Shown: positions 16,418-27,392 of the stretch, piece by piece
Position numbering within the stretch: position 1 is the stretch's first letter
How the letters are laid out: each line of letters starts with the position of its first letter
From: Gammaproteobacteria bacterium
GTDB lineage: Bacteria; Pseudomonadota; Gammaproteobacteria; UBA6429; Thiohalophilaceae
Reading direction: 5' to 3'
Length of the DNA stretch: 64,000 nt
Assembly (NCBI GenBank): GCA_029880855.1
Contig: JAOUNS010000003.1
Coordinates: forward strand, 248,001-312,000
Translations under genes and position numbers: made by a program
Notes under the pieces: model-generated
Database searches by the model: none
Told to the model about the DNA's origin: nothing
What the model saw: only the letters and a program-made list of their open reading frames with translations

Positions 16418-19048
16418 TCAGGCGGCGCCGGCCTTCTTCTCCGACCTGGAAAAGGCGAAGCCGTCACCACTCACCGTGACTTCTACCGTATCGCCCGGCA
16501 GGAATTTTCCGGCGAGAATATCCTGGGCCAACGGGTTTTCGATCTCTTGCTGTATGGCGCGTTTCAGGGGACGCGCACCATAGACCGGATCGAAACCGGC
16601 TTCACCCAGTTTATCCAGCGCCGCTTCACCCAGCTCGATATCCATCTGTTTGTTCAGCAACCGTTTGCGCAGGGATTTGAATTGAATGCCGGCGATGGCG
16701 CGAATCATCTCTTTGCCCAGCGGGTGGAAGACCACCAGCTCATCGATACGGTTGATGAATTCAGGACGGAAGTGACTGCTCACTACCTCCATCACTGCAT
16801 TTTTCATTTCCCTGTAATTGGCTGAACCGGGGGCATTGCCGCCGGTCTCCTCGTCATCGGCCATCAATTCCTGGATCTTTTGTGAACCCAGGTTGGAGGT
16901 CATGACGATCACCGCGTTGCGAAAATCAACCGTGCGTCCCTGTCCATCGGTCAGGCGGCCGTCATCCAGCACCTGTAACAGGATATTGAACACATCCGGA
17001 TGGGCCTTTTCCACCTCATCCATCAGGATCACGGAATAGGGCCGACGGCGAATGGCTTCAGTCAGGTAGCCGCCTTCTTCATAACCCACATAGCCGGGCG
17101 GTGCGCCGATCAGTCGCGCCACGGAATGTTTCTCCATGAACTCCGACATATCAATGCGCACGATGGCATCTTCCGTATCAAATAAAAATTCCGCCAGCGC
17201 CTTGGTCAGTTCCGTCTTGCCCACACCGGTGGGGCCGAGGAACATGAAGGAACCAATGGGCCGTTTTGGATCAGACAATCCGGCACGGGAACGACGTATG
17301 GCATCACTCACGGCACTGACCGCTTCGTTCTGACCCACCACCCGTTTGTGCAAGGCATCTTCCATCTGCAACAGCTTGTCGCGTTCCCCTTCCAGCATCT
17401 TGGAAACCGGAATACCGGTCCACTTCGCCACAACCTCAGCGATCTCTTCTTCTGTCACTGCATTTCGCAGCAACTTGGTCTCTTTCATTTCAACGGCCGA
17501 TGCCGCCGCCAGCTGTTTTTCCAGTTCAGGGATGCGTCCATAGGAGAGTTCCGACATACGCGCCAGATCACCGGCACGGCGCGCCGTTTCCAGATCCATA
17601 CGCGCACGATCCAGATTTTCTTTAATGTGTTGCGCGCCCTGCAAGGCGGCCTTTTCTGCATTCCAAATCTCTTCCAGACCGTTGTATTCCGCCTGCAACT
17701 TGTTAATGTCCGCTTCCAGATTTTCCAGATGCTTGCGCGAGGCTTCATCGGTTTCCTGATTCAGGGCCTCACGTTCAATCTTCATCTGAATCAACTTGCG
17801 ATCCAGTTTGTCCATGGCTTCGGGTTTGGAGTCGATCTCCATGCGAATTCGGCTGGCGGCTTCATCAACCAGATCGATGGCCTTGTCCGGTAACTGACGA
17901 TCAGAAATGTAGCGATGTGACAGGGTTGCCGCCGCAATGATGGCCGGATCGGTGATGTCCACACCGTGGTGTACTTCGTATTTTTCTTTCAAACCACGCA
18001 GGATGGAAATGGTGTCTTCAACTGACGGTTCATCCACATAGATTTTTTGGAAACGACGTTCCAGCGCCGCATCTTTTTCAATGTATTGGCGATACTCATC
18101 CAGTGTGGTGGCGCCCACGCAGTGCAACTCACCGCGGGCCAGTGCCGGTTTCAACATATTACCTGCATCCATGGCCCCTTCCGCCTTGCCGGCGCCGACC
18201 ATGGTATGGATTTCATCAATAAACAGGATAATCTGGCCTTCCTGTTTGGAGAGATCATTCAGCACGGCTTTCAAACGTTCCTCAAATTCACCGCGATACT
18301 TTGCACCGGCCAGCAAAGCGCCCAGATCCAGCGACAAAACACGTTTGTGTTTCAGGCCTTCAGGCACTTCACCATTGATAATACGTTGCGCCAGTCCTTC
18401 CACAATGGCGGTCTTGCCCACACCGGGTTCACCGATAATCACCGGATTGTTTTTGGTACGACGTTGCAACACCTGAATGGTGCGACGAATTTCATCATCC
18501 CGACCGATAACCGGATCGAGCTTGCCCTGCTCAGCTCGCTCGGTCAGATCGATGGTATATTTTTCCAGCGCCTGACGTTGATCTTCGGCATTGGGGTTAT
18601 CGACTCTGGCGCCGCCGCGCAGTTTTTTGATCGAGGCCTCAAGCTTCTCTTTATCACCGCCGGCCTTTTTTAACAGCTCGCCTGCCTTGCCCTTGTCTTC
18701 CAGTGCGGCCAGCACAAACAGTTCGCTGGAGATGTAATCATCCTTGCGATCCTGCGCCAGCTTGTCAGTCAGGTTGAGCAAGCGGAGCAGTTCGTTGGAG
18801 ATGCGCACTTCACCGGTGGCCTGGATAATCCGGGGCATATGATCCAGCGCTTCACCCAGTTGTGAGCGCAACAGGTTGACGTTGACCTCGGCCTGCAACA
18901 ACACCTGCCGAGCCGTGCCGCCATCCTGATCCAGCAGGGCCAGCAATAGATGCAGGGGTTCGATATATTGATGGTTGCGTCCAATCGCCAACGATTGCGC
19001 ATCAGAAATGGCGGTCTGGAATTTGCTGGTCAGTTTGTCCATTCGCAT
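16418..19048 (-). CDS. clpB: ATP-dependent chaperone ClpB
   Basis: Hexameric cytoplasmic disaggregase working with DnaK. The 876-residue product has the Clp-N repeats (about residues 1-145), AAA module 1 with Walker A GEPGVGKT (about residue 207) and Walker B ILFIDEIH, the coiled-coil M domain (about 410-520), and AAA module 2 with [12 protein letters not shown] and [12 protein letters not shown]. The N-terminus [18 protein letters not shown] aligns with the E. coli start. A sigma-32 type promoter lies upstream and a clear terminator downstream, so the gene is probably monocistronic and heat-inducible. The length is slightly above the usual 857-865 residues. Confidence 0.98.
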   Translation of the reverse strand: MRMDKLTSKFQTAISDAQSLAIGRNHQYIEPLHLLLALLDQDGGTARQVLLQAEVNVNLLRSQLGEALDHMPRIIQATGEVRISNELLRLLNLTDKLAQDRKDDYISSELFVLAALEDKGKAGELLKKAGGDKEKLEASIKKLRGGARVDNPNAEDQRQALEKYTIDLTERAEQGKLDPVIGRDDEIRRTIQVLQRRTKNNPVIIGEPGVGKTAIVEGLAQRIINGEVPEGLKHKRVLSLDLGALLAGAKYRGEFEERLKAVLNDLSKQEGQIILFIDEIHTMVGAGKAEGAMDAGNMLKPALARGELHCVGATTLDEYRQYIEKDAALERRFQKIYVDEPSVEDTISILRGLKEKYEVHHGVDITDPAIIAAATLSHRYISDRQLPDKAIDLVDEAASRIRMEIDSKPEAMDKLDRKLIQMKIEREALNQETDEASRKHLENLEADINKLQAEYNGLEEIWNAEKAALQGAQHIKENLDRARMDLETARRAGDLARMSELSYGRIPELEKQLAAASAVEMKETKLLRNAVTEEEIAEVVAKWTGIPVSKMLEGERDKLLQMEDALHKRVVGQNEAVSAVSDAIRRSRAGLSDPKRPIGSFMFLGPTGVGKTELTKALAEFLFDTEDAIVRIDMSEFMEKHSVARLIGAPPGYVGYEEGGYLTEAIRRRPYSVILMDEVEKAHPDVFNILLQVLDDGRLTDGQGRTVDFRNAVIVMTSNLGSQKIQELMADDEETGGNAPGSANYREMKNAVMEVVSSHFRPEFINRIDELVVFHPLGKEMIRAIAGIQFKSLRKRLLNKQMDIELGEAALDKLGEAGFDPVYGARPLKRAIQQEIENPLAQDILAGKFLPGDTVEVTVSGDGFAFSRSEKKAGAA

Positions 19049-19107
19049 GGGTCAGTCACCTGTACGTGCTCAACGAAAAAAGATTCGGGAATTACTATTA
19101 GGTTAGT

Positions 19108-19136
19108 AGATAGGGCCACAACCAGCGAGATTCAAG
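19108..19136 (-). promoter_or_regulatory. Sigma-32 (heat-shock) type promoter of clpB
   Basis: On the - strand CTTGAAT, 14 bases, then CCCTATCT, against the known RpoH consensus CTTGAAA-N13/14-CCCCATNT. It lies about 60 bases before the clpB start codon, and clpB is a classical RpoH target. Confidence 0.8.
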
Positions 19137-19157
19137 CTCGCCGGATCAGGGGAATGA

Positions 19158-20669
19158 TTACGCACCGGTACGCTTGGTTAAATCAATGACAGTTGGATCG
19201 GAGGGTTTCGGGTAGGGATAGAGCTTGTCAAGACCGACACTGTAGCCCGGTTTTTGCACGATGCGCACATGTTCACGGCGAAATTCCCGGGCATTGCGCA
19301 GCCCACAGGAGCGGGCCAGCACATTAATCTCATGATTGACCCAGTGCGCATAGGCTGCCACGCGTTCCGCCTTGTCGGTCACCACCAGTCCTTTTTGCAG
19401 GCGCTTGTTATGGGTGGTAATCCCGGTCGGACAGTTATCCGTATGGCACTGCAACGATTGAATACAGCCCAGTGCAAACATGAAGCCGCGTGCGGTGACG
19501 GCAAAGTCCGCCCCCATACACAAGGCCCAGCCCACTTCGGCCGAGGTCACCAGCTTGCCGGAGGCGATCAACTGGATACGACTTTTGAGTTCCGCTTCCA
19601 TTAACACATCCACTGCCATGGGTAATGACTCAGCCAGCGGCAGACCGACGTTATCGATCAACACCTGTGGCGCGGCACCGGTGCCACCCTCACCGCCGTC
19701 AACGGTGATAAAGTCCGGCGCAAAATCCAGACCGCGTCGGTGAATGGTATCGCACAGATCACGCAGAAAACGTTCCGATCCGATTACCGCCTTGAACCCC
19801 ACCGGCCGGCCGGTCACTTCACGAATATGGTTCAGGCTGTTCAGCAATTGTTCTATATTGGTGATCTCCGGATGTCGATTCGGGCTGCTGGACATCTTGC
19901 CTGCTTCAATCCCGCGGATGCGCGCCACCTCTTCCGTCACCTTGTTGGCCGGCAACACACCGCCGCGACCCGGTTTCGCCCCCTGGGATAACTTGAGTTC
20001 AAATGCCTTGACGTGTGCACTGACCTCTCGCAAACGGTCATCACTCAGATTGCCATAGACATCACGCACACCGTACTTGGCCGTACCGATCTGGAACATC
20101 AGATCACATTCCCCTTCCAGATGATAGGGGGACAGTCCGCCTTCACCGGTATTCATCCAGATATCGGCTTTGCGTGCGCCATTGGATAACGCACGTACCG
20201 CCGGTTTGGAAATGGCGCCGTAACTCATACCGGAGATATTGAAAATATTTTTTGCGACAAAGGGTTTGTCACAGGGCGCACCGATAATCAGCGGCGGCAT
20301 GGGTGACTGCTCTTCTTCCAGACGCGGAAAAAAATCATTCACAAAGATAACTGCACCGGGTTGGCGCAGATCATTGGTCGAACCAAAGCTGACCATACCG
20401 CCCAGCCCTTTGGCGGTACGGTAGATCCAGGCCCGGGTGGCCCGGTTGAACGGCATCTCTTCCCGATCCTGAGCAAAAAAGTATTGCCGAAAGTATTCCC
20501 CCAGTCTTTCCATGCGATAACGCAGCCGTCCGACAACCGGGTAGTTGCGCCGCACGGCATGGGTGGTTTGCATGATATCCGTGATATACATCCAGCAAAT
20601 GGACAGTATCAGCAGGCTGAAAAGCCCGCCAAGAATGACGACCAGCCAGTTTGCAATGATCGCTTCCAT
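19158..20669 (-). CDS. FMN-binding glutamate-synthase family protein
   Basis: Membrane-anchored relative of the glutamate synthase large subunit's FMN/synthase domain. The 503-residue product has one N-terminal membrane segment (about residues 8-31) and then a TIM-barrel GltS domain with GAKPGRGGVLPANKVTEEVARIRG, DFITVDGGEGGTGAAP and a cysteine cluster CIQSLQCHTDNCPTG that would bind a 3Fe-4S centre. The glutaminase domain of true GltB is absent, so ammonia-dependent or another oxidoreductase activity is likely. Electron partner and substrate are unknown. A plsC-like gene lies 60 bases away on the same strand. Confidence 0.9.
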   Translation of the reverse strand: MEAIIANWLVVILGGLFSLLILSICWMYITDIMQTTHAVRRNYPVVGRLRYRMERLGEYFRQYFFAQDREEMPFNRATRAWIYRTAKGLGGMVSFGSTNDLRQPGAVIFVNDFFPRLEEEQSPMPPLIIGAPCDKPFVAKNIFNISGMSYGAISKPAVRALSNGARKADIWMNTGEGGLSPYHLEGECDLMFQIGTAKYGVRDVYGNLSDDRLREVSAHVKAFELKLSQGAKPGRGGVLPANKVTEEVARIRGIEAGKMSSSPNRHPEITNIEQLLNSLNHIREVTGRPVGFKAVIGSERFLRDLCDTIHRRGLDFAPDFITVDGGEGGTGAAPQVLIDNVGLPLAESLPMAVDVLMEAELKSRIQLIASGKLVTSAEVGWALCMGADFAVTARGFMFALGCIQSLQCHTDNCPTGITTHNKRLQKGLVVTDKAERVAAYAHWVNHEINVLARSCGLRNAREFRREHVRIVQKPGYSVGLDKLYPYPKPSDPTVIDLTKRTGA

Positions 20670-20729
20670 GTAAGATCCCGGTGTTAATCTCTGAAGTTAA
20701 AACCTTAATCGACCAATCGGGAATTTTGT

Positions 20730-21422
20730 TTAATGGTGGGTGGCGCGTATCCCTTTTGCCAGCACAGCCAAACACTCTTGATCAGTCATGACTGCGCAGT
20801 TCACTGGCGGACAGCTTTCCAAACGGGCGTGGGCGCGCAGGATCACACCCCGCATCACGTAACCGATACCTTTAACACCACTGACATGCAGGGGATAAAC
20901 CTGTGCACCGGATAATTGTGACAAACGGTAAACCCCCCGTTTCAGTCGGGGTGGCGGCTCCTTGCCGTGATGTATTTGGCCTTGCGGAAACAGGGCAACA
21001 ACCTTGCCTTCTGACAAGGCACGTAACGCTGATCGAAAGGCGACATCGTTGCGCCGGCTGCTGCGATCAACCGGGATACAACCGGCCAAACGAAATAACC
21101 AGTTTAAGCCAAAACGCAGATATTGTTCCCGGGCGATCATGAAATGGACCGGCCGGTTACAGGCGGCGATGATCAGCATGGGATCCAGACCGGAGATGTG
21201 ATTACTGACGATGATGGCGCCGCCCTGCTCAGGCAAGGGGATCGGTTCATATTCAAACCGATGATAATAACGGCAGAATAACCGCACCCAGCCATCGATC
21301 GTGTTGGAAAAAAAACCGCCCCAGTCCGCCCGATTGGCGCGTTGCCCGATACTGATCACTCCAATCAGAACAGCGATAATAATAATGGTACTGAGCCAGG
21401 TTGCCGTTTCTGCCGCCAACAA
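20730..21422 (-). CDS. PlsC-like lysophospholipid acyltransferase
   Basis: Predicted membrane 1-acylglycerol-3-phosphate O-acyltransferase type enzyme, 230 residues. One N-terminal membrane span (about residues 10-26) is followed by the catalytic H-x4-D motif in NHISGLDPML (about residue 74). Motif III is FPQGQIHHG, a departure from the common FPEGTRS, so the acceptor may differ. The frame begins with two TTG codons (21422, 21419) and no ATG in a plausible place, so the start is uncertain. It lies 12 bases after the ZIP transporter gene, probably the same operon. Confidence 0.85.
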   Translation of the reverse strand: MLAAETATWLSTIIIIAVLIGVISIGQRANRADWGGFFSNTIDGWVRLFCRYYHRFEYEPIPLPEQGGAIIVSNHISGLDPMLIIAACNRPVHFMIAREQYLRFGLNWLFRLAGCIPVDRSSRRNDVAFRSALRALSEGKVVALFPQGQIHHGKEPPPRLKRGVYRLSQLSGAQVYPLHVSGVKGIGYVMRGVILRAHARLESCPPVNCAVMTDQECLAVLAKGIRATHH

Positions 21423-21434
21423 GTCGAAATTCCG

Positions 21435-22259
21435 TTAATGCAAGGTTGAGTGTGCGAAGTAAATACAAAGTATACCGGCCAGGATCAGAACAATCTGCTG
21501 AACCGTGGCGCTAAACTGGGTCCGCTTGTGCAGCCCCGGTATCAAATCAGCGACAGCAATATAAATGAAGCTTGAGGCGGCGACAGACAGGATATACGGT
21601 AACACCTGTCGTACTTCAGCCAGCGCGAAATACGCCGCAACCGCCCCGATCACTGTTGTCAGACTCACAGCCACGTTCATCCAGAGCGCCCTGGAACGAC
21701 TGTAACCGCTGTTCAACAGCACCGCAAAATCACCGACTTCCTGCGGTATCTCATGTGTCGCCACCGCCAGACTGGTGACGATCCCCAAATGGATATCCGT
21801 CATAAAGGCGGCGGCAATCAATACACCGTCAACCAGATTATGGATACCGTCACCGATCAGAATCAGTGTCCCGGCAGCGTTATGGTGCTCTGTTGAGTGC
21901 GGTGCATGGGCTTCACAATGTGTGGTATGACAATGACGCCACAGCACCATCTTTTCCAGCAGAAAGAAACCCAGCATACCCAGCAGAATGGTTAAGCCAA
22001 TGTTATGGATTTCGATCTGGTAAATACTGCCTGGGCTCATACCAAAGCTGTTGGCGCCCCCCTGACTGACACCGGTTACTGCATGGGGAATCAATGCCAG
22101 GAAGGCGGCGCCCAATAAGGCGCCAATGGCAAAACTGACCGAATGAGGCAAGAGGCGATCACGCTGTTTTGCCGGCAATAACAAAAACAGGCCGGCCGCC
22201 ATCACGCTGAGCACACCGCCCAACAGACTGAACAAAATAATCCAGACAAGCAGGTCCAT
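21435..22259 (-). CDS. ZIP family metal transporter
   Basis: Predicted divalent metal (zinc or iron) uptake protein of the inner membrane, 274 residues and eight membrane spans. Span 4 carries HNLVDGVLIAAAF and span 5 carries HEIPQEVGDF, the paired His/Glu metal-site motifs of the family. Between spans 3 and 4 lies a His-rich loop (HCHTTHCEAHAPHSTEHH) that would collect metal in the cytosol. ATG 22259 follows GGAGAG by about 10 bases. It heads a probable two-gene unit with the PlsC-like gene. Confidence 0.92.
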   Translation of the reverse strand: MDLLVWIILFSLLGGVLSVMAAGLFLLLPAKQRDRLLPHSVSFAIGALLGAAFLALIPHAVTGVSQGGANSFGMSPGSIYQIEIHNIGLTILLGMLGFFLLEKMVLWRHCHTTHCEAHAPHSTEHHNAAGTLILIGDGIHNLVDGVLIAAAFMTDIHLGIVTSLAVATHEIPQEVGDFAVLLNSGYSRSRALWMNVAVSLTTVIGAVAAYFALAEVRQVLPYILSVAASSFIYIAVADLIPGLHKRTQFSATVQQIVLILAGILCIYFAHSTLH

Positions 22260-22328
22260 AACGTGTTCTATCTCTCCTCTGTACGGAAGCCGCACATCAT
22301 ACCTGAACTGTTCGCGGATACCATGCTT

Positions 22329-23093
22329 TTATCCCGCACCTGCATCAGGTTTATCCAGCCAGATCAGGCTCGCCATGCGACCGGTCACACCATCGCGCCG
22401 GTAAGAATAAAAGTCTTCCGCCTGGCGGTAAGTACAATATTCACCACCATGAATTCGCTCAATGCCGACGCGCTGTAAACGTCGCCGTGCCAACAGATAC
22501 ATATCGATCAACCAGCGCCCCTGTGGGGAGGGTGTAAAGGCATCGATATCATCCGCGCTTTGGTCAATAAACGCCGCCCTGACTTCGTCGCCCACTTCAT
22601 ACACCTCGGCCCCGATACCGGGTCCCAGCCAGGCCAGGGTATGGGCGGGATTAAAGCCGGCGGTGCTGATCGTCGCTTCCAGCACGCCGGCCGCCAAACC
22701 ACGCCAACCGGCGTGGGCGGCGGCAACACTGTCTTGTGCGGCATCATAAAACAACACCGGCAGACAATCGGCTGTCATCACCACACACACGACGCCGGTA
22801 TGATGGGTATAACTTGCATCCGCAGTAACCGGTACCGTGATCCCATCGGCCTCGACAGCTTTTACGCCATGCACCTGTTCCAGCCAGGCCGGTTGGGCCG
22901 GCAGGTCCAGTCGCCGGATCAAATCGGCACGATTCGTCGCGACGGCTTGCGGGTCATCACCCACATGGCTACCCAGATTAAAGCTGTCATATGGCGCCGT
23001 ACTCTGCCCGCCCCGCCGGGTCGTCACCCCGGCGTGTACATGGGGCGGTACGGGCCAAACCGCCGGCAACCAGTTGTCTGTTGAGGTATTCAG
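22329..23093 (-). CDS. pgeF: Peptidoglycan editing factor PgeF (YfiH/DUF152, laccase-like)
   Basis: Multicopper-oxidase-like fold protein that in E. coli removes mis-incorporated L-serine-containing muropeptide precursors. The metal and active-site residues are present: NLGSHVGDDP (His), VMTADCLPVLF (Cys) and AAAHAGWRGLAAGV (His). No ATG exists near the expected N-terminus. The longest ATG/GTG/TTG frame begins with TTG 23069, but a CTG at 23093 has an AAGGAG site 7 bases upstream, overlaps the rluD stop as CTGA, and adds NTSTDNWL before the conserved part, giving normal family length. I chose the CTG; this is inference. rluD-pgeF pairing is common in gammaproteobacteria. Confidence 0.88.
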   Translation of the reverse strand: MNTSTDNWLPAVWPVPPHVHAGVTTRRGGQSTAPYDSFNLGSHVGDDPQAVATNRADLIRRLDLPAQPAWLEQVHGVKAVEADGITVPVTADASYTHHTGVVCVVMTADCLPVLFYDAAQDSVAAAHAGWRGLAAGVLEATISTAGFNPAHTLAWLGPGIGAEVYEVGDEVRAAFIDQSADDIDAFTPSPQGRWLIDMYLLARRRLQRVGIERIHGGEYCTYRQAEDFYSYRRDGVTGRMASLIWLDKPDAGAG

Positions 23094-24064
23094 CGTTCCT
23101 CTCCTTGCTGCTTGTCAGTGTGTAACTCGGCCAACAGGTTCTGCATGTCCGGCGGCACAGGTTGCTGCCATTCCAGCATCTCCCCACTGACCGGATGCTG
23201 CAAACCCAGCCGGGCGGCATGCAGGGCCTGGCGTCGGAAATGCTGCAAGACATCCCGCAATCCTTCACTGCAGCCCTTTGGGATCTTCAGGCGTCCGGCA
23301 TAGACCGGATCGCCCACAATGGGATAACGGATATGAGCCAGATGGACACGGATCTGATGGGTCCGCCCGGTTTCCAGTCGGACACTGACATATGTATGCG
23401 CCCGAAATTTCTCCTGAATACGATAGTGGGTGATCGCCTCTTTGCCGCCATGACGCACCACCGCCATCCGAGTACGATGCACAGGATGTCGGCCGATGGG
23501 TACATCCACACTGCCGCCGGCGGTCATCACTCCCTGCACCACCGCGTTATATTCCCGCAAGAAACTGCGTGCCTGAAGTTGCTCGACCAGTGACTTCTGC
23601 GCGGTCAACGTCCGCGCCACCACCAACAAGCCGCTGGTGTCCTTGTCCAGTCGGTGCACGATGCCGGCACGGGGCACATTCGCCAGCTCCGGCGCATGGT
23701 GCAACAAAGCATTGAGCATGGTGCCTTCCGGATTGCCCGATCCCGGATGAACCACCAGACCGGCCGGTTTATTAATGATCAGGATCTGCTCGTCCTCAAA
23801 GCGCACGTCCAGCGGCAGGTCCTGGGCAACAAACCGGGTATCGGCCTCCTGCACAGTCATCAGGGACACGGTTTCACCGCCTTTCACTTTGTCTTTGGGG
23901 CGGATCTGCCGTCCGTCCACCTGCACATGGCCGGCCTTGATCCAGCCCTGCAAACGGGCACGGGAATATTGGCTGAACAGCGCCGCCAACACCTGATCCA
24001 GGCGCTGTCCCGCCATTTCCACCGGAACAACAGCAACAAGGGTTTGATCGTTATTTTCAGCCAT
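23090..24064 (-). CDS. rluD: 23S rRNA pseudouridine(1911/1915/1917) synthase RluD
   Basis: Modifies helix 69 of 23S rRNA. The 324 residues contain an N-terminal S4 RNA-binding domain (QRLDQVLAALFSQYSRARLQ, about 16-75) and the synthase domain with the catalytic Asp in VHRLDKDTSGLLVVART (about residue 143) and RLETGRTHQIRVHLAHI near the end. It is divergent from bamD, the same arrangement as in many gammaproteobacteria, and overlaps pgeF. Confidence 0.96.
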   Translation of the reverse strand: MAENNDQTLVAVVPVEMAGQRLDQVLAALFSQYSRARLQGWIKAGHVQVDGRQIRPKDKVKGGETVSLMTVQEADTRFVAQDLPLDVRFEDEQILIINKPAGLVVHPGSGNPEGTMLNALLHHAPELANVPRAGIVHRLDKDTSGLLVVARTLTAQKSLVEQLQARSFLREYNAVVQGVMTAGGSVDVPIGRHPVHRTRMAVVRHGGKEAITHYRIQEKFRAHTYVSVRLETGRTHQIRVHLAHIRYPIVGDPVYAGRLKIPKGCSEGLRDVLQHFRRQALHAARLGLQHPVSGEMLEWQQPVPPDMQNLLAELHTDKQQGEER

Positions 24065-24154
24065 GACGGAGAATCAGTAATTTATTCATTGGGGTTACAA
24101 GGGTATACTGTCGGGATTCCAAAATACCAACCGGGCTTTTCCAGAGTTTATAAA

Positions 24155-24949
24155 ATGCAGCGAAATCTTCTCATTACATGTCTTCTTACATTTTTCCTGA
24201 TCGGTTGTTCATCCACGCCATACAAAGGAGATGATGAGGACAGTCCGAGCGTAACCGGCCTGACTGCTGCAGAAATCTACCAGGATGCAAAAACCAATCT
24301 CAATAATGCCAATTACGACCTTGCCATCCAGCTCTACGAAAAACTCGAGGCAAACTTCCCGTATGGTAATTATGCCACGCGCGCCCAGATGGAAGTGGCC
24401 TTTGCCTATTACAAGGCCGGTGAATACGAAACAGCGGTACTCGCCGCCGAACGTTTTATCAAATTACATCCCAATCATGCCAATGTGGATTACGCCTACT
24501 ACCTGCGTGGGCTGGCCGGTTATACCATGACCGAGAGCTGGCTGGGCAAGCTTTTCAACCAGGACCCGACCGAGCGAGATCCCAGGGCTGCGCGCAGCTC
24601 GTTCCAGTTCTTTTCCGAATTGGTGAAAAAATTTCCCAAAAGCCGTTATGCCAAGGATGCGGTCCAGCGCATGATTCACCTGCGCAATGGTCTGGCCAAA
24701 CATGAAATCCATGTAGCCGACTATTACTTTAAACGTGATGCCTGGCCGGCGGCGGTCAATCGCTGCAAATACATAGTGGAAAACTTCCAGCAGACACCGG
24801 CGGTCGCCGATGCCCTGGCCTTGATGGTGAAATCCTATCGTAAACTGGAAAAACCAAAACTGGCCGATGATGCCTTGCGCGTGCTGGAAAAGAACCATCC
24901 GGATTTTCCGGAACTTGCTCAGTTAAAGAGCGGCACGCTGGCTCAATAA
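24155..24949 (+). CDS. bamD: Outer-membrane assembly lipoprotein BamD
   Basis: Essential lipoprotein of the BAM complex that inserts outer-membrane barrels. The 264-residue product has a lipoprotein signal peptide with lipobox LIGC (Cys at about residue 19), then TPR-like helices (AAEIYQDAKTNLNNANYDLAIQLYEKLE and following), length as expected for the family. ATG 24155 opens the signal peptide; the much longer frame upstream is antisense to rluD. It lies divergent from rluD and convergent with the PII gene. Confidence 0.96.
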   Translation: MQRNLLITCLLTFFLIGCSSTPYKGDDEDSPSVTGLTAAEIYQDAKTNLNNANYDLAIQLYEKLEANFPYGNYATRAQMEVAFAYYKAGEYETAVLAAERFIKLHPNHANVDYAYYLRGLAGYTMTESWLGKLFNQDPTERDPRAARSSFQFFSELVKKFPKSRYAKDAVQRMIHLRNGLAKHEIHVADYYFKRDAWPAAVNRCKYIVENFQQTPAVADALALMVKSYRKLEKPKLADDALRVLEKNHPDFPELAQLKSGTLAQ

Positions 24950-24967
24950 CCGGCGTTACTTCCCCGC

Positions 24968-27005
<2,038 letters not shown>

Positions 27006-27110
27006 GCGTTTCACTCCTCACTACCGTGGCTAAAAACTTGTCTCATCCACGTCCCATCTGTCATGATGGACGGGAACTTCCGGCCCGGATTGTAGCGCGA
27101 AAACCTGACC

Positions 27111-27344
27111 ATGACACTGATACGCATTCTTATCATCGCCTTCCTGGTGTGGCTGGTGCTGCGCTTGATCAAAAACAAAATTGATCAGCAGAACCGCAAA
27201 CGTGCCGACAGTCAGGATCAAATCGCCACCATGGTGCGCTGCCGGCATTGTGGTCTGCATATCCCTAAACAAGACGCTGTTGAGTCCGCTAACCAGTACT
27301 ACTGCAGTCAGGAACATCGCCGACTGGCGGAAAAGAATGACTGA
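27111..27344 (+). CDS. PP0621 family small membrane protein
   Basis: A 77-residue protein with one N-terminal membrane helix (about residues 4-20) and a cytoplasmic tail holding a probable zinc ribbon: CRHCGLHIPKQDAV near residue 44 and YYCSQEHRRLA near residue 64. This layout matches the PP0621 family of unknown function that often lies beside pilS. It precedes pilS by 48 bases on the same strand, so co-transcription is likely. Divergent from nadE. Confidence 0.85.
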   Translation: MTLIRILIIAFLVWLVLRLIKNKIDQQNRKRADSQDQIATMVRCRHCGLHIPKQDAVESANQYYCSQEHRRLAEKND

Positions 27345-27392
27345 TTTTCATACAACCATGAGCGGAATATCCTCACTATTTGCAGCCGGGCC

